Below, piece by piece: positions 27,601 through 39,400 of a stretch of 64,000 nt of DNA. Made by a program: the position numbers and the translations under genes. The stretch is taken from positions 1,485,189-1,549,188 of the forward strand of contig NW_008709463.1 of the NCBI RefSeq assembly GCF_000327385.1, given 5' to 3'. Under the pieces are notes generated by a model. That model was not told the origin of the DNA. It saw only the letters and a program-made list of their open reading frames with translations, and ran no database searches. Position 1 is the stretch's first letter; each line of letters starts with the position of its first letter. The DNA comes from Lottia gigantea (Eukaryota; Mollusca; Gastropoda; Lottiidae).

Positions 27601-30600
27601 GATTATCAAAAGAAGTAGAAACTGGACTTCATTTGTGCCGCAATAAGAGTACGGCCCAGCTTTGTCTAAAAGAGCACATTTATGAAAAATTTTGTTTCGG
27701 ACCAATCCAAATAACAAAACACCTAAATGAACACACTGTTATTTTCAGATTTATTCTGAAAAAAAGTACAAACTTGACTATGCTGTGTCAGAAAAAACCA
27801 GACTGTAAACACTGAGTACAGTAAGATCATCTATTTATATGCCCTATATATCAAGGGTAGAAAAGTCAAAGGTAGATAGGACTCAAGCATATATTTCAGT
27901 TGACATAGATTTCACTTTGTTGATTATTGTATAAAACTAAGTTATGTAAACATTAGATAAGCTCACACAGTGACCAACATTAAAGAATTTCTGAAGTATC
28001 CATGTTAAAGGTTGGAATAGACGAGAATGGTGTCTGGTGCTGGAGTTATCGATTCAGTAGAAAATAGCAAAAGTCAATTGTGTCCGTGCCGTGTTCGGAT
28101 CCATATCATGGGTGTTTACATCTTCCACTTTCTACTGTATCAATTATTCCAACATACACCATACTATGTCTATTCTCACTCTAACAACTAGAACTAACCC
28201 TGACCATCGTCCCTATCTATCCTTTCAAGCAGATGTTTTTAATGACTTGTCACTGGGAAAGGGCCTAATAGAAATGCACATCTTTCATTGAAGACAGGGT
28301 AAGCAAAACTGAATAACAGTTCAAGAAACTGCTGATCAATTTTGCTTAAAGGTTCTTTATACAAAGAATTTGTCATATAAAATTTGCATGAGGGCTTTGA
28401 AGGAATTTTTGAATGCTAATTGGGCCATTTACACTAGTCTATTCAGAAAATCTTTTTTTAAATTGGATACAGATATTCAAATTGGATACAGATATCTGAC
28501 AGTATACAATATAACTATTTCTATATACAGTCCATAGAAACACGGCAAATATAGATCTTTCAAATCAGCTGAGCAACAGTTGATCTATAGTCTCTAACAA
28601 CCAGTCTTATTCTCTGGTTATTTATAGATTGAACTGGATAACCCAGTCTAACTACCTGCTGGATCAATACTATTAATATTGAGTACATGTTAAGTTTCAG
28701 GTCTCTATCAGCTGGTGACTATATGTATAGGAAAGAGATATTATAGCTCATAGCCTTAGCATAATGCTTATACAACCTATACAACTATACATATACTGCT
28801 CAAAGCTGTGGGGTAATAACAAAAAGTGGGCCATAAAACTTGATATTTCATGATTTAATTCAATTCAAACACAATTAGACTATAACTTATTTAAATGAAC
28901 TGAATAAAGAATAAGATATGTTATAGAAGTTAATATAATTAGATTCTTGAATTTAAATTGACTAAATTCTTTAACTATTTTGAATGGAACTTGATAACCA
29001 TTTAAAGGGACAGGTTTGTCATTCATTTAAGGCAAACAGTAATATATCTAATTTGAGATATATTTGAAAGAATTAGACGATTTTAGTACATCTAAAGACT
29101 ATTTACATGTATTCAAGACTCAAATCAACCCCCAAAATAGCGAACCATGACGTCCTTTAGAGGTATTCAATATTAATATTGGACATTTCAAAGAGGCTAT
29201 AAAGATACTAGGGATTGTGATATTTGTAATATGTGTAATATAATAATCAGGATATATTCTAATAAGGATAGTGAGTATATGGGAAGTAAATAAGGAAATA
29301 TTTTATCAGAATTATTATCATGATCAAATCAATGATTCAAAATGAGATTTCCTTTTTCCTTTCCAGAATCATTCAATAGGATTTGATTTTATTCGAAAGT
29401 TATAGAAAATATACTCATTTATTAAGTTATGAAAAGGATTAGTTTGATTCCAGGGAAGGACAAGATTAAAGTTTAGGACAGTGTCCATATCCATCAGTAC
29501 AGCTTTGAAACTAAGCTTTTATGGTTTTTAGGCAAGTTTAATCTAAATTGGCACTTTATAATCGCTTATAGCAAAATATTCTTTATCACATAAGGCCCTT
29601 TGCTATTAGTGATGTCATACACTTAGTTTTAGTGGAATTGCAGGAACCACAGATGTCTGATTGATAAATGGAATTGAGCAAATTGATGTTATCAGTGTCC
29701 ACGATACATATAAAAAATTTAGAAAACCTTTTTACAATCTCTTTAAACAAACAATAAGAGGCTTTAAAGTTTTTCTTCTGTTCTATAATTATACACTAAC
29801 ACCAAGACCAACAGTATTAACATAATAATGACTATTCAAAGTGACCATTAAGTGATATGTAATGATGTATCCTCAGTTAAACATGTCTATACATAAACAT
29901 CCCCTCTAGGGCAAGCACCATGTATTTTAAATGAGGCCTGTTGATTTAATGAGTTTATAAATGACAGTGACATAATATAAACATCTCTGACCTAATGTTG
30001 AAAGGTTAGTGGGGGATTAAAATAGATATTTTGATGACCTTTAAGTGAGAGGTTAACAAACTGACAAATTTACATCTTCATCTTGAGTGTCAATAAAAAG
30101 GCTCACCATCAGACCATCTCATAATGTCAAGCTATTATGAACTTTGTCATTGACTTTAATAGTCATCTTTCTTGTCAGAGGTTTGTAAATGCAAATCCTT
30201 CAAATCCATGTCTGACGAGAATTATCTGTATTTGAATGTTAAAATTACGACTCCTCAATTTATGATACTCTGTGATATATAGAAAAGACATTAGAAATAG
30301 TGAGTAAAATTCCTAGTTTGAAGTATTTTTGAAAGAATTATGCGATATTCGTACCTTTCTAGTACTTCTGAAGACTATTTACATATATTCGAGACAAAAA
30401 TCAACCCCCCGAAATGAAACACCTGTCTCTTTAAAGGTACTTCAAATATAAACACCTTTTGTAAACTATCATATTATTTCATGTCAAAAAACTTAGGTCG
30501 GGTCATGATATATGGTAAAATCTCAAAATATGAATTGATTTAAATTGCAAATAATCCGAAAATAGAAAATCACTACTTTTAAGGATTGTTGTCTGTTTAG

Positions 30601-31746
30601 TTACAACCACCCCAACATGAATCAGCTGTATTTGACAAGTTTCTAACCAAATATACTCAAGTTATAATGCATAACATTTACAAAAGAAGACTATCAACCA
30701 GACATCTGATATAAAAAGCTTCAGTAATGATGTCTGGATAAGACTGACGATAGATAAATAGAAAATGAGAAGTAAGCAGAATCTATATTAAGAGTAATAT
30801 GTAACTTAGAGGTTTGTCAACCTGCCAATCAGAAACAACTGATGTCAGTGGTCATGATATCATCAATCAAAATAGTTATTTTACTATCTAAATCCACTGA
30901 ACTGATAACAACTAGGACCTATCTGAGTCTGGTTTCATTGAGATTTATCAAAATAATTTAGTAATCTGTCCTCATTTTTCCTAAAAATCCCATGACATTA
31001 AAAAAAATGTTCTAACTATTTGTCCTAAGCAAACTTATTATTAAGTATTTATCATTTTGCAATTCCCATATGAAGTTTTTGTGACCGACCCCCTGTTCTA
31101 TAGTTAAGACAGATGTAACTGGCACTGTTTTATAGTACTGGTATATATCATATATAAGCTTACACAATTTTATTGCCACCATCTCAAGACCAATTCACTC
31201 GTTCATAATATTTGATCATGGGGATCATAATGTCAGATGGGCCACTAGTAATATCCCATTAATCACCTCATTAATTCTATTGACTAATTAAGCCTAATGG
31301 GTTGAGTCGGACTCATCAATTTTGTAAGGAAAAGACAGTCATTTTAAAATAGAGCAAAGGGGTGACCTTCACATTTGTAGATCAAGGTACAATATGAAGG
31401 TAAGGAGTAGCAGGGTTCACAAGAAAAGGAAAATTTACCATGATTCTTTTCATCATCTATTGATTTTTGGAGAGTCCATACCAAAATTATTTTTGCAAGT
31501 AAAAAGAGAAACAACAAAAAATCAGGCTGATGAAGTCCAGTTTTGAAAAAAAAACAAGTGTAGGAAATGGGCAATTCACCGTGGCTTTTGGAGAGTCCAC
31601 AAGGAGAATCTAGAATACTGAATGGAACTACTCACTTGATCTGTAGGTTTATAAAGAATTGGTTTCCAGGTTTGAAATTCTTTGTTAAGTGTTTCCCCCA
31701 GTACCCTGGCTAGTTGGCTAGCAGTCAATCCACATTGAATCTTCAT
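21632..31746 (-). CDS. CCNI: Cyclin I
   Basis: Coding exons in transcript order: 31746-31636, 23676-23551, 23325-23251, 23052-22912, 22543-22313 and 21922-21632. Every intron is GT-AG and in phase 0, giving 324 residues. The cyclin box runs from about residue 40 to 230. Conserved parts include MRDEAVHGMVILNNKFHFHP, PETAGSAVAIFDKFL, KYLRCVTTTCVYLAAKTLEE and CSLSEITRMELTILKKLNW. The C-terminal signature KRKVELIEEDDNIYDGIKRL matches the cyclin I tail (KRKVEEMEVDDFYDGIKRLYN in human, from memory) and separates it from cyclin G. Cyclin I is an atypical cyclin, best known from neurons and podocytes through CDK5. A non-coding leader is likely: an acceptor at 31783 (minus 'gattttag|gtgtg') pairs with a donor at 32752 ('accgag|gtgagt'). 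Intron 1 is about 8 kb and rich in repeats. Downstream sequence is repeat-poor and AT-rich. Confidence 0.97.
22140..22245. repeat. Interspersed core repeat shared with 7793-7925
   Basis: About 100 bp including 'aaacctcttggcattgatct' and 'cagctgggtcgactggaat' is shared with 7793-7925 at clearly higher identity than the surrounding repeats. It lies in the last cyclin I intron, just 3' of a coding exon in transcript order. It probably forms part of the SINE-like family seen at 1268-1530. Confidence 0.6.
23133..23178. repeat. Perfect palindrome, 22-bp arms
   Basis: The arms 23133-23154 and 23157-23178 are perfect inverse complements (left arm ends 'ttcactcagtg', right arm starts 'cactgagtgaa') around a 2-base loop 'aa'. 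It sits in a short cyclin I intron. No terminator role applies in an animal gene. It is most likely the core of a palindromic transposable fragment. Confidence 0.85.
24711..25058. mobile_element. TIR element (MITE), about 350 bp
   Basis: The inner arms pair well: 'tccattgtaatctagcgag' at 24742 against the inverse of 'ttgttagattacgatgga' ending at 25027. Weaker pairing extends to 'atttcatttc' and 'aacgaaacgaaat' at the outer edges. The core carries 'gccaatcagaatcac' and 'gctgtgattggttgaa', themselves near-inverse. A second, left-truncated copy lies at about 62827-63100. No transposase is encoded. Confidence 0.75.
26776..26890. repeat. 50-bp tandem repeat, about 2.3 copies
   Basis: The unit begins 'gcagggtacgtccag' at 26776, 26826 and 26876, and includes 'tttgtaatagtttgacaatg'. 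The copies are nearly identical, which suggests a recent duplication within the intron. Confidence 0.85.
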
Positions 31747-32751
31747 CTTGTCCCACGATTATAACACCACCCTCTCTACACACCTAAAATCAAATAATGA
31801 CAAAATATTACAGGGACAATTGATTCATCATCAGTTTGAACCATCGTACCTTGACTGAGCTAATCAGTAATAGTGTTCACAGCTCACCGTCCAAATTTGA
31901 GCCTTCAAATCCATGTGATGTCCAGAATCATCTGTTTTAAAAGTTAAAATGACAACTCATCTTTTGAGACAAATGAATAGGTACAAATAATAAGAGTTAG
32001 AGGGGTAGAGAATATGAAACTCAGATGTCTGATTTTCAAGTTGAAATGGATACAGAAGCCTGTCGATGTCAGTGTAAACTTTACGACTTGGTTTTTTTTT
32101 AATGCAAACTTGAACACTTTTTCAAGTAAATATCTTAGATTAACTATAATCATCAGTATTAGTAAAGATTTTTCAACCAAGGAGAAATCATGTGCATGGC
32201 CACGAAGCCAAATGCTGGGATAGCATCATAGGCTGAAATCTGCAGAACATGGAATCTGTTGACCCACTTTCTTTCTTTGTTATGACAACAACAACAAAGG
32301 AAAGAAACAACAGACTAGGCACAGTGTCATGACAATTGCATTAATGATCAATTATATAAATCATTATTTATTGAAGCTTTGAGAAACGTTCTGGAAGATT
32401 CTAGGAGTTAATTCTAGGCAGACTGGTTCAAAAATAGGTCGACCATTATTCTCAATATTACACAAGCAGAAGTGAAATTTCATAAAAATTAGGGTTGAAA
32501 TTATTGAGATTTACACTTCTTTTGATGATGGAATTAAACTAATTTGAAGAACGTGTGAAGGTTTTTCTATGTAACTGTCAAAAGATCCAATTAAAGGGAT
32601 TAATGAATCCAACCAGCTGATTTTAAAAGGCAAAATCCAGCTTCATTTTTATTAGGTCACCCTACATAATGACATCATGCAATTTTGTGGAAATTTCAAT
32701 GTCATCTCAAACCGTTTAGAAAATTTGCTCAAAATCAAATAAATCACTCAC

Positions 32752-33598
32752 CTCGGTTTTGTTAGAGTTTATTTTGGAGAAGAAGGACTCTCTTGGGTCC
32801 ATTAAAACCACTTTTTGTTGTTTCTAACACATTCTGAATTTGTATAATTTACGTCGAAAATTCCTGATGAAAAAATTGCGTTGAGTCTGTAATGTCGGAT
32901 AGGGCGTCTATAAATAGAACTAATATAATCAGAATAATATGAAAATATATTCATACGCTCTGTCAAAGTTCAGAATTTTTCAGAGAATTTCTCGAAACAT
33001 TTTTTCATTTTTCTATTCAAAATTTCCCGAAGTTACTAAGATTTGATAGAATTGTGGAAGTTTGGAAGCTTTTTGAAAATAGCAAACTCTAAATTACGAA
33101 CTATTTCATTCACGGAAGCTGAAAGCGGTAAATTTTAACCTACTTTTTAGTGTTCCCAGTGTAATTTCCCCCGAGCTGTCAAAATCGCAGGTGCCCGAAA
33201 TAGACTTTAATTTGGATTTGGGGGGAAGATTAAGGACAAATGTCGTAAGTACTTGTTTTTCTAGAGTTTAGAGACTAAAACGAAACCATTTTTAAAAATA
33301 ATTTGGGTTGTTTTAAGCAGATTTGTGAAAATTTTCTTTTGTTGTTATTTCTGTCAGAAATGTCATGGATCCACCAATGAAAATGTTCGTTTTAAACTAT
33401 TTTGTAGGTCAACCAATCAAAAACAAGAATAGATTTCAACTGCACGCGCGCCAACTTTGATTGAATCAGCTGTCAAATTATCAACAATGGAGCAGAAGTA
33501 AAAAAGCTGGGAAAACGACGTCTTTGGTCGCAGAAAAATTTCCCAGCGACAAAGGCAGGAGTGGTTGAGAGAGAAGGGGAGTGATTCCATGGTTCAAA
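32752..33598. promoter_or_regulatory. Divergent upstream region of cyclin I and cyclin G
   Basis: The probable cyclin I leader exon ends (transcript sense) at a GTGAGT donor at 32752, and the cyclin G start codon is at 33599. Both transcription starts therefore fall within at most about 850 bp, a layout that fits a shared bidirectional promoter. The stretch is locally less AT-rich around 33120-33200 and 33440-33590. No TATA box or defined motif can be assigned from sequence alone. Confidence 0.45.
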
Positions 33599-33636
33599 AT
33601 GGTTGTCAAGAAAAGTATAAGACGATCAAAGAATAA
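33589..33636 (+). other. Upstream ORF overlapping the cyclin G start
   Basis: An ATG at 33589 (context 'ccatgg') opens a 15-codon frame, MVQNGCQEKYKTIKE then stop, that overlaps the main start at 33599 in a different frame. If it lies in the mature leader it could reduce translation of cyclin G. No transcript start is known here. Confidence 0.5.
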
Positions 33637-36457
33637 TAAAAATAAGAAGCAACAGCAACAAGCAGTCAAAGACATCACAGCAGTGACAACTGAACAAAGC
33701 AAATTTGAGACTGTCATTTTGCAGCCAACAAAGACAGAAGATTTCACAGTGAATGTAAGTATGCTACTGTAACTGAGCAAATAAGATTTCACAATTTTGC
33801 TGACTAATTTTGGGGACATTAATCTTGATGATGATCATTATTAATGCCTTAGATCACTTTGGGTGGCCTTGCATAATCAGTAAGTTCATAAGGCTAAACA
33901 TTCGCTGTCTGATACATAGAGGCTAGACAGCAATGCCTTGTGTATGTGGTGCAAAGTAGGCTATTTCTGTCTGTTTCATCCCTTTTCTTTGCTATTTTAA
34001 GCCAAAATGAAGGCAAATTCAATGCAACTAATCCTATGGGTAGTTTGGCAATGAATATTATTAAAGAACCACTGCGCCAAATTTTGCAACATTGAGATCT
34101 GAAGACAGTTGATTAATTTTCAGAAATCTTCCATGTCTACTGCGGTTGATAAGTTAAAAGCTACTTTGGAAAAACTAGAAGATGTACCAAATCCATCTCA
34201 GGTAAGCTTAATTAACTTGAATTCATAGTCTTTTCCCCTTTTCGATGCCAAGAAGCCTACATTATTAAGTAGGCTATAACTAGCCATTAAGAAGTTAATT
34301 ATTTCTTATCATTTGATCGGTTTGAAAATAAATTGTGGGCTACATAAAAATGTGCGTTATCAAACAGACCATACTTTCAATTCTACAATAAACATCAGTA
34401 GCATGTTAAATTTTTAAATTTCACTTGGTGCTTTAGCTCTTAGTAATAATGCAAGTGAGATCTTAATTTCAATATTTTTATCTATTTTCTGTAGAGGATA
34501 AGTCGTCTGCCTGAGGGTTTCCACCAATCTAGAGTATTAGCTGTATCCAGTATAAGATGTTTACATGTCTTCTATGATGGAGCTCCAGACACATTCGCTC
34601 TCTCTGTTGGTATTCTGGACAAATTTCTAGCTACAATTAAGGTGATTACTTTATTTCAATGTTATTTAATTGGCTTAGATTATTATAAGTTTGGAGTCAT
34701 CTGTGATCACCAGTTGTGTATGGTTGTGAATATGAAAAGCTGTCAAGTTTTGTACACAGCTGAGTTGTGAGTTATGTTCAGAACTCATGACCACTTTCAT
34801 TATTCACAACCATATACACAACTGGTCATCACTACGATGTGAGGGCCACCTTTAGTAAGGAAAACTTTTCAGGATGTATTTTAATTTGATTGTGTAAACT
34901 TTTCTCTTGATTAAAACCTTTTAATTGATTTATTCTCAACTTTTTAGGAATGAAATTACTTTATTAAAAAAAAAAACTGGGTGGTTTGTTGAGTTGACTG
35001 TGGTCAAAGGGAGATAATTGATTTTTTTTATATTTCAAGGTAAAACAACAACATTTATCCTGTGTGGCTGCTGCTTGTTATTTTATTTCAACTAAAATAC
35101 ATGAAGAAGAGGAGGTGAGAAAGTTTTATTATAAAAAAGATATTCAGTTCAGTCTAGGTTAGACAGAAATACAGGTTTTGACATAGTCTCCAGACAAATG
35201 GGGGAGTAAAGGTTGTAACTTTGTACTAATAACAAGGTTACAGAAGCACAGGAACAGGACTACGAATGGGGATGTGGTTTGGACAAAATGGACAAAAGTT
35301 AGACTGTATCAAATTTCATATTTTCACAAGTTTTATGATTCTGTTTTTTTTTTGTTTTCAGAATTTACCATCTGGTAATGGTTTATGTAAGCTCCATGGA
35401 AACCGTTGGAAGTTATCTGATTTGTGTAGGATGGAGAGTGTGATATTACAGAAGTTAGGCTGGACACTTCCTCTTACTACATATCTCACCTTTATCAACC
35501 ATTTTCTAGAGATATTACAAGACAACTACCCTGGGGTTGGGGTGCTGTGTTCTGTAGAGAAAATGGTGGATATTGCTGAAAAATATTTACGATTTGGCTT
35601 CAGTCTATTTTTTAAGGTAGGCGATTTGTTCTGTTTCATATTAATCAGGAGGAATGCTAAATTATTGATTAACAATTGTTAAAAAAAGAGTTATTTCTTA
35701 ATAAGAAAACTTTAAAAGCTATGTAATATGATCCAGTTATTACATATTACAAATTTCATATCAAAATATTTTTTTTTATATATTTTCAGCCGTCCAGTGT
35801 AGCTCTATGTATTTTATATCAATATTTACAAGATAATGATCTACTAGATTCTACCATGTCAGCTTTTATATTCAAATTACAATCTATTTGTGCAGTAAGT
35901 ACAGTTATTTTGAAAGATTTCTCTAAAAGCTCATGCAATTTCCAAGACAGGGTCACTCTATACAATATGATTTTCATTTGGGTGCAATACAATACTGTTT
36001 TTCCTTCAATTCAAACACCATATTGCTGCTTTCCTGTAACTTAAGATTAAGAATTCCATTAAAACTAAGCATTTTATGACATCACTGTCGCGATAGCTGC
36101 CATATTAAACCCTTTGTGATAGTGACCTCATAAAACACATAGTTTTAGTTGAAATGCAGGAATCACAGACGTCTGATTGAATATCGATGCTATCAGTGTT
36201 CTCAAAAACACACATAATAAGTTTAGAAAACCTATTTACAATGTGTTATATATTTTGTATTTTCTTGATAGATAACAGATTCTGAGATGTTTGAGTGCCA
36301 ACAAGTAGTAAAACAAGCTGAGATATCAATACCAGAACCAATTCCTAAATCTCAACGTATCTCTAATAGTTTATTTTTTAAAATACGATCTCGACCAAGC
36401 TATGATGGGGAAACTGACTTGCCCACAATTGAAGAAGATAATACTCAGGAAGATTGA
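33599..36457 (+). CDS. CCNG2: Cyclin G
   Basis: Seven exons: 33599-33754, 34124-34201, 34495-34641, 35040-35114, 35362-35616, 35790-35894 and 36272-36457. All introns are phase 0, giving 333 residues (human cyclin G2 is 344 from memory). The N-terminus is basic and Gln-rich (KKSIRRSKNNKNKKQQQQ). The cyclin box includes TFALSVGILDKFLATIK, HLSCVAAACYFISTKIHEEE and LSDLCRMESVILQKLGWTL. The segment PSSVALCILYQYLQ matches the cyclin G block KPSVLALCLLNLE, and the tail SYDGETDLPTIEEDN matches the SYYSVPELPTIPE region. Vertebrate cyclins G1 and G2 are atypical cyclins tied to stress and growth arrest. This gene cannot be assigned to G1 or G2 alone; the symbol reflects its position beside cyclin I. 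Its 25-codon exon 4 lies at the same position as a 25-codon exon of cyclin I, so the two are paralogues. Confidence 0.93.
34690..34855. mobile_element. Palindromic short element (family D)
   Basis: Inverted arms carry 'ccagttgtgtatggttgtga' on the left and the inverse 'tcacaaccatatacacaact' on the right, around a core with 'gagttgtgagtt'. Further copies lie at about 57092-57215 (internally shortened) and 59740-59909, where the edges read 'aaagtggcc...' or 'aaagtgtctc'. It is non-coding and lies here in a cyclin G intron. Confidence 0.75.
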
Positions 36458-39400
36458 AAAAGGTAGGTGGGTAGGGCTATGATTTTTTGCTATCCTTGTA
36501 TAAAAAAAATTCCTAAGAGGGTATAGAACAGTATTGAGAAAAGAAATGAACATACTTTCATATGAATTGCCATTTTTCTTGATACATTAAACTCAATACA
36601 ATAACTGGCAGAGAGTGACTGTAATGTGCTTGAGAAAATGGTAGAATTAGCTCATATAACATCTACCAAATGATGTAAAATTATTATGGAGTCTATTCTA
36701 ATGTTAGAATTGTGTTTATATTTTCAGGTGCTATTTATTTTTCTATTTAAACGTATATTGTGTAGTGTGGTATAAAAGACTGTGTGTATATGAGAGAATA
36801 TTATGTGTATCCAAGATGTTTCCAGTGAAAACAGAGACCCAACTCTTACTAAATTTTGACTAGAAACGTATATATATTTATTACTTGAATTATTAAGTAA
36901 TTTATAACTAGTACAGTCATGTTTAACTAATCTGTATGGTTAACATATTCAAATATGCTAATTAGTTATATGACAGGCTAATGATTTAATATTAATAAGC
37001 CTGTTTAAATTACTCTCACAACTTCAAAAGTAGAAACATTCCATGAACATGTGCAACTTAGTTTACTGGATGGACAAGACTGGCAGTTTACTGGTTGGAC
37101 AAGACTGGCAAACTCATTGGCAATTAAGACAGAATCAGAAACCCTGTAAGAAAAACTTGAATCTTGGCAGCTTTTCTTTAGTTCTCTTATCTTGCCTGGT
37201 GTACCAAACCATTTCTCTCTCGAGCATGAAACTTCGTTGCGTGTGTAATTACTTGTTATTTAATATTTCAAAGCCAGTTTGAAATTAGAGAGTTTTTCAT
37301 AATTTTGTATTATCATTATTTTGTACATATCAACATTTATTTCATTTTAAATCAAACTGGATTTTTTCTTGGCTTTTGAAAAAGATTTGTCTTAATTTTG
37401 TTTCTTCTGTTAAGAAAAAATCTAGTAAAATCCATGTTTTAATAACAAACTTGATGAGAATATTTGTTTTGTCTTTAAGAGCCAATAATTTGTAAGTTAT
37501 TCTAAAAGGTTTTGTTGTTTAAACATGGTGGAATTGTTAGTCATTTATCATCCAACATCATCTTGTTATAATAAGTGATAGATTATTATTATTATTATCT
37601 GTGATATGAATCACCCCCAACCCCCCCACAGACATACCCCCTAATCCCAACCCCCCTAAACATTGTTCATTTATAGCAATAATAACATGTTAGTCATAAC
37701 TTTGTATTCTTTTGTTTATTTGTGTGTGTTCTGTATACAATGATGGTTATATGTCTTGGATGAAGAAACAGATAATTTTTTTGTCTGTGAAATAGCTGGA
37801 AGAGCTGAAAGTCGAAACTGTTGCGTTACTTTTTGGTTGAATTGTGTATCCTTAGAAATTATTTGTTTTAGTAATAGAAATATTAATGATTTTTTAATTA
37901 TATGTATGAAAGGCAGAATTGATATTATGTAAAATTCCAATATATCAAAACCATTTTTCCCAAGTAATTGTGAAGATGTAAATTTGTTATTTTTGTTGAA
38001 GTTTGGTTATTTTTTTTCCCAGTATTAGTATAATTTTTGTCGCGGTTCTGCTCAGAATTTAGAATTTTTGTATAAAAATTTAAGTTAATGTTCAAAAGTT
38101 GTCAACAACATTGTGCATTTTCAGTGTTTTGGTTATTGTTTTTAGTTGAAAGTGAACGAATAAATGAATGAATGATAGATTAGACAAGGAATAAATGATT
38201 TTTATACTAAATGTTGTAAATAAAATGTTAATTTATGATGTATAAATACAGAGAAAAGTAATATATCTCTTGAAATTTACAAAAAAATTATTTAATCATT
38301 GAAAAGGAACGTTGAAGTTGTATTGTTTTAAGAATTCAGTTAAAAAGAAAGCTTTGCTGCGGAAAGAGCCAAGACTTTTTTTTTTCTGAAGGAACCATAG
38401 CTTTAATTTCTAATTATTTTGTCTGTAATCTTTAGTCATAATTAGCTAGAATAATTAATTATCTTAATTAAGAGCATGTTCCTAGAAATTTAAAATCCAG
38501 AATATAATACATATATCCAATAAATTATTTCCTAAAACAATTTGGTTTGAATTTATTTTTTGATGGAGATATTATACTTGGGGGCAAAATTATTAGAAAT
38601 GGCTTTGCAAGAACGAACAATTTTTCACCTTGTCTAATTTATTCATAACTCTATAGGCCCCGCCTTCATTGCTTAAAAGTCCCATAAATTATGTGGAACA
38701 ACATTTCATGGATAACTACATTATACAATCTGTGTTATGTATGAATGGTCAAAAAGACTTAACAAAAACAAAACATCACAAAAGACCCATAATGTCAGAT
38801 TGTAAAGAAAGTTGTTGTAATTTGATTAAAAACAACTGATCTGTAATAATTCAAGTAAACTTTATTATAAAGAAAGAAAAATGAAGATTTTAAGACTTAA
38901 TGACATGATGAATTCATTAACTAATTAACAAATATCTTCTAATAACAACATATTATAATATTGGTTGTGCTTGATTGGTGAGTCCTGAACAGGTTCCATC
39001 TGTTTCTATTCTAGTCTCCATTGAACTGTACTGAAACAGATATGTCACTTCAATTTTCATGTCTATTCCTCTCTCCACCATTTTGAATTCCATCTTCACT
39101 TGCTATTTTTTCGGCACACATCAAACTTGTTTTATTGAATTTCCGGTCGATTCCATAAATCTGGAACGTGCAAAACTCACCAATCAAGAGACCCAATTGT
39201 TAGCTGGATACAAAAAAATAACATTTCCAGGATCAGAGCTGACATTTTCTATAGATAAATTGTAGATGGCCAATGAGCTAAATTGTAGATTGAACACAGA
39301 CTGATTTGCCAGAAGTAAGAGCTGATTCTTTTCAGATTTGAAATAAGAACCTGGTATCACTGTTCACTTGTGATAATCAACTTATAAAGTGTTTAATATT

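Larger units (their letters stand above)
23677..31635. other. Cyclin I intron 1, repeat-rich
   Basis: No coding exon is supported in this 8-kb intron. It contains an (aatg)n tract at 23679-23720, a TIR element at 24711-25058, a G-run at 25902-25925, a 50-bp tandem repeat at 26776-26890, an (aaac)n tract near 26951-26990, degenerate direct repeats between 27470 and 27790, and family A/B/E copies at 28999-29155, 29560-29752, 30120-30180 and 30180-30440. Open frames here match nothing and lack splice context. Confidence 0.6.

Noticed and set aside
38957-39100. Minus-strand frame ending LTNQAQPIL, considered as a last PDE2A exon
   Set aside because: The exon 42855-42642 already ends PDE2A with its own stop, and the frame has no PDE2 similarity.
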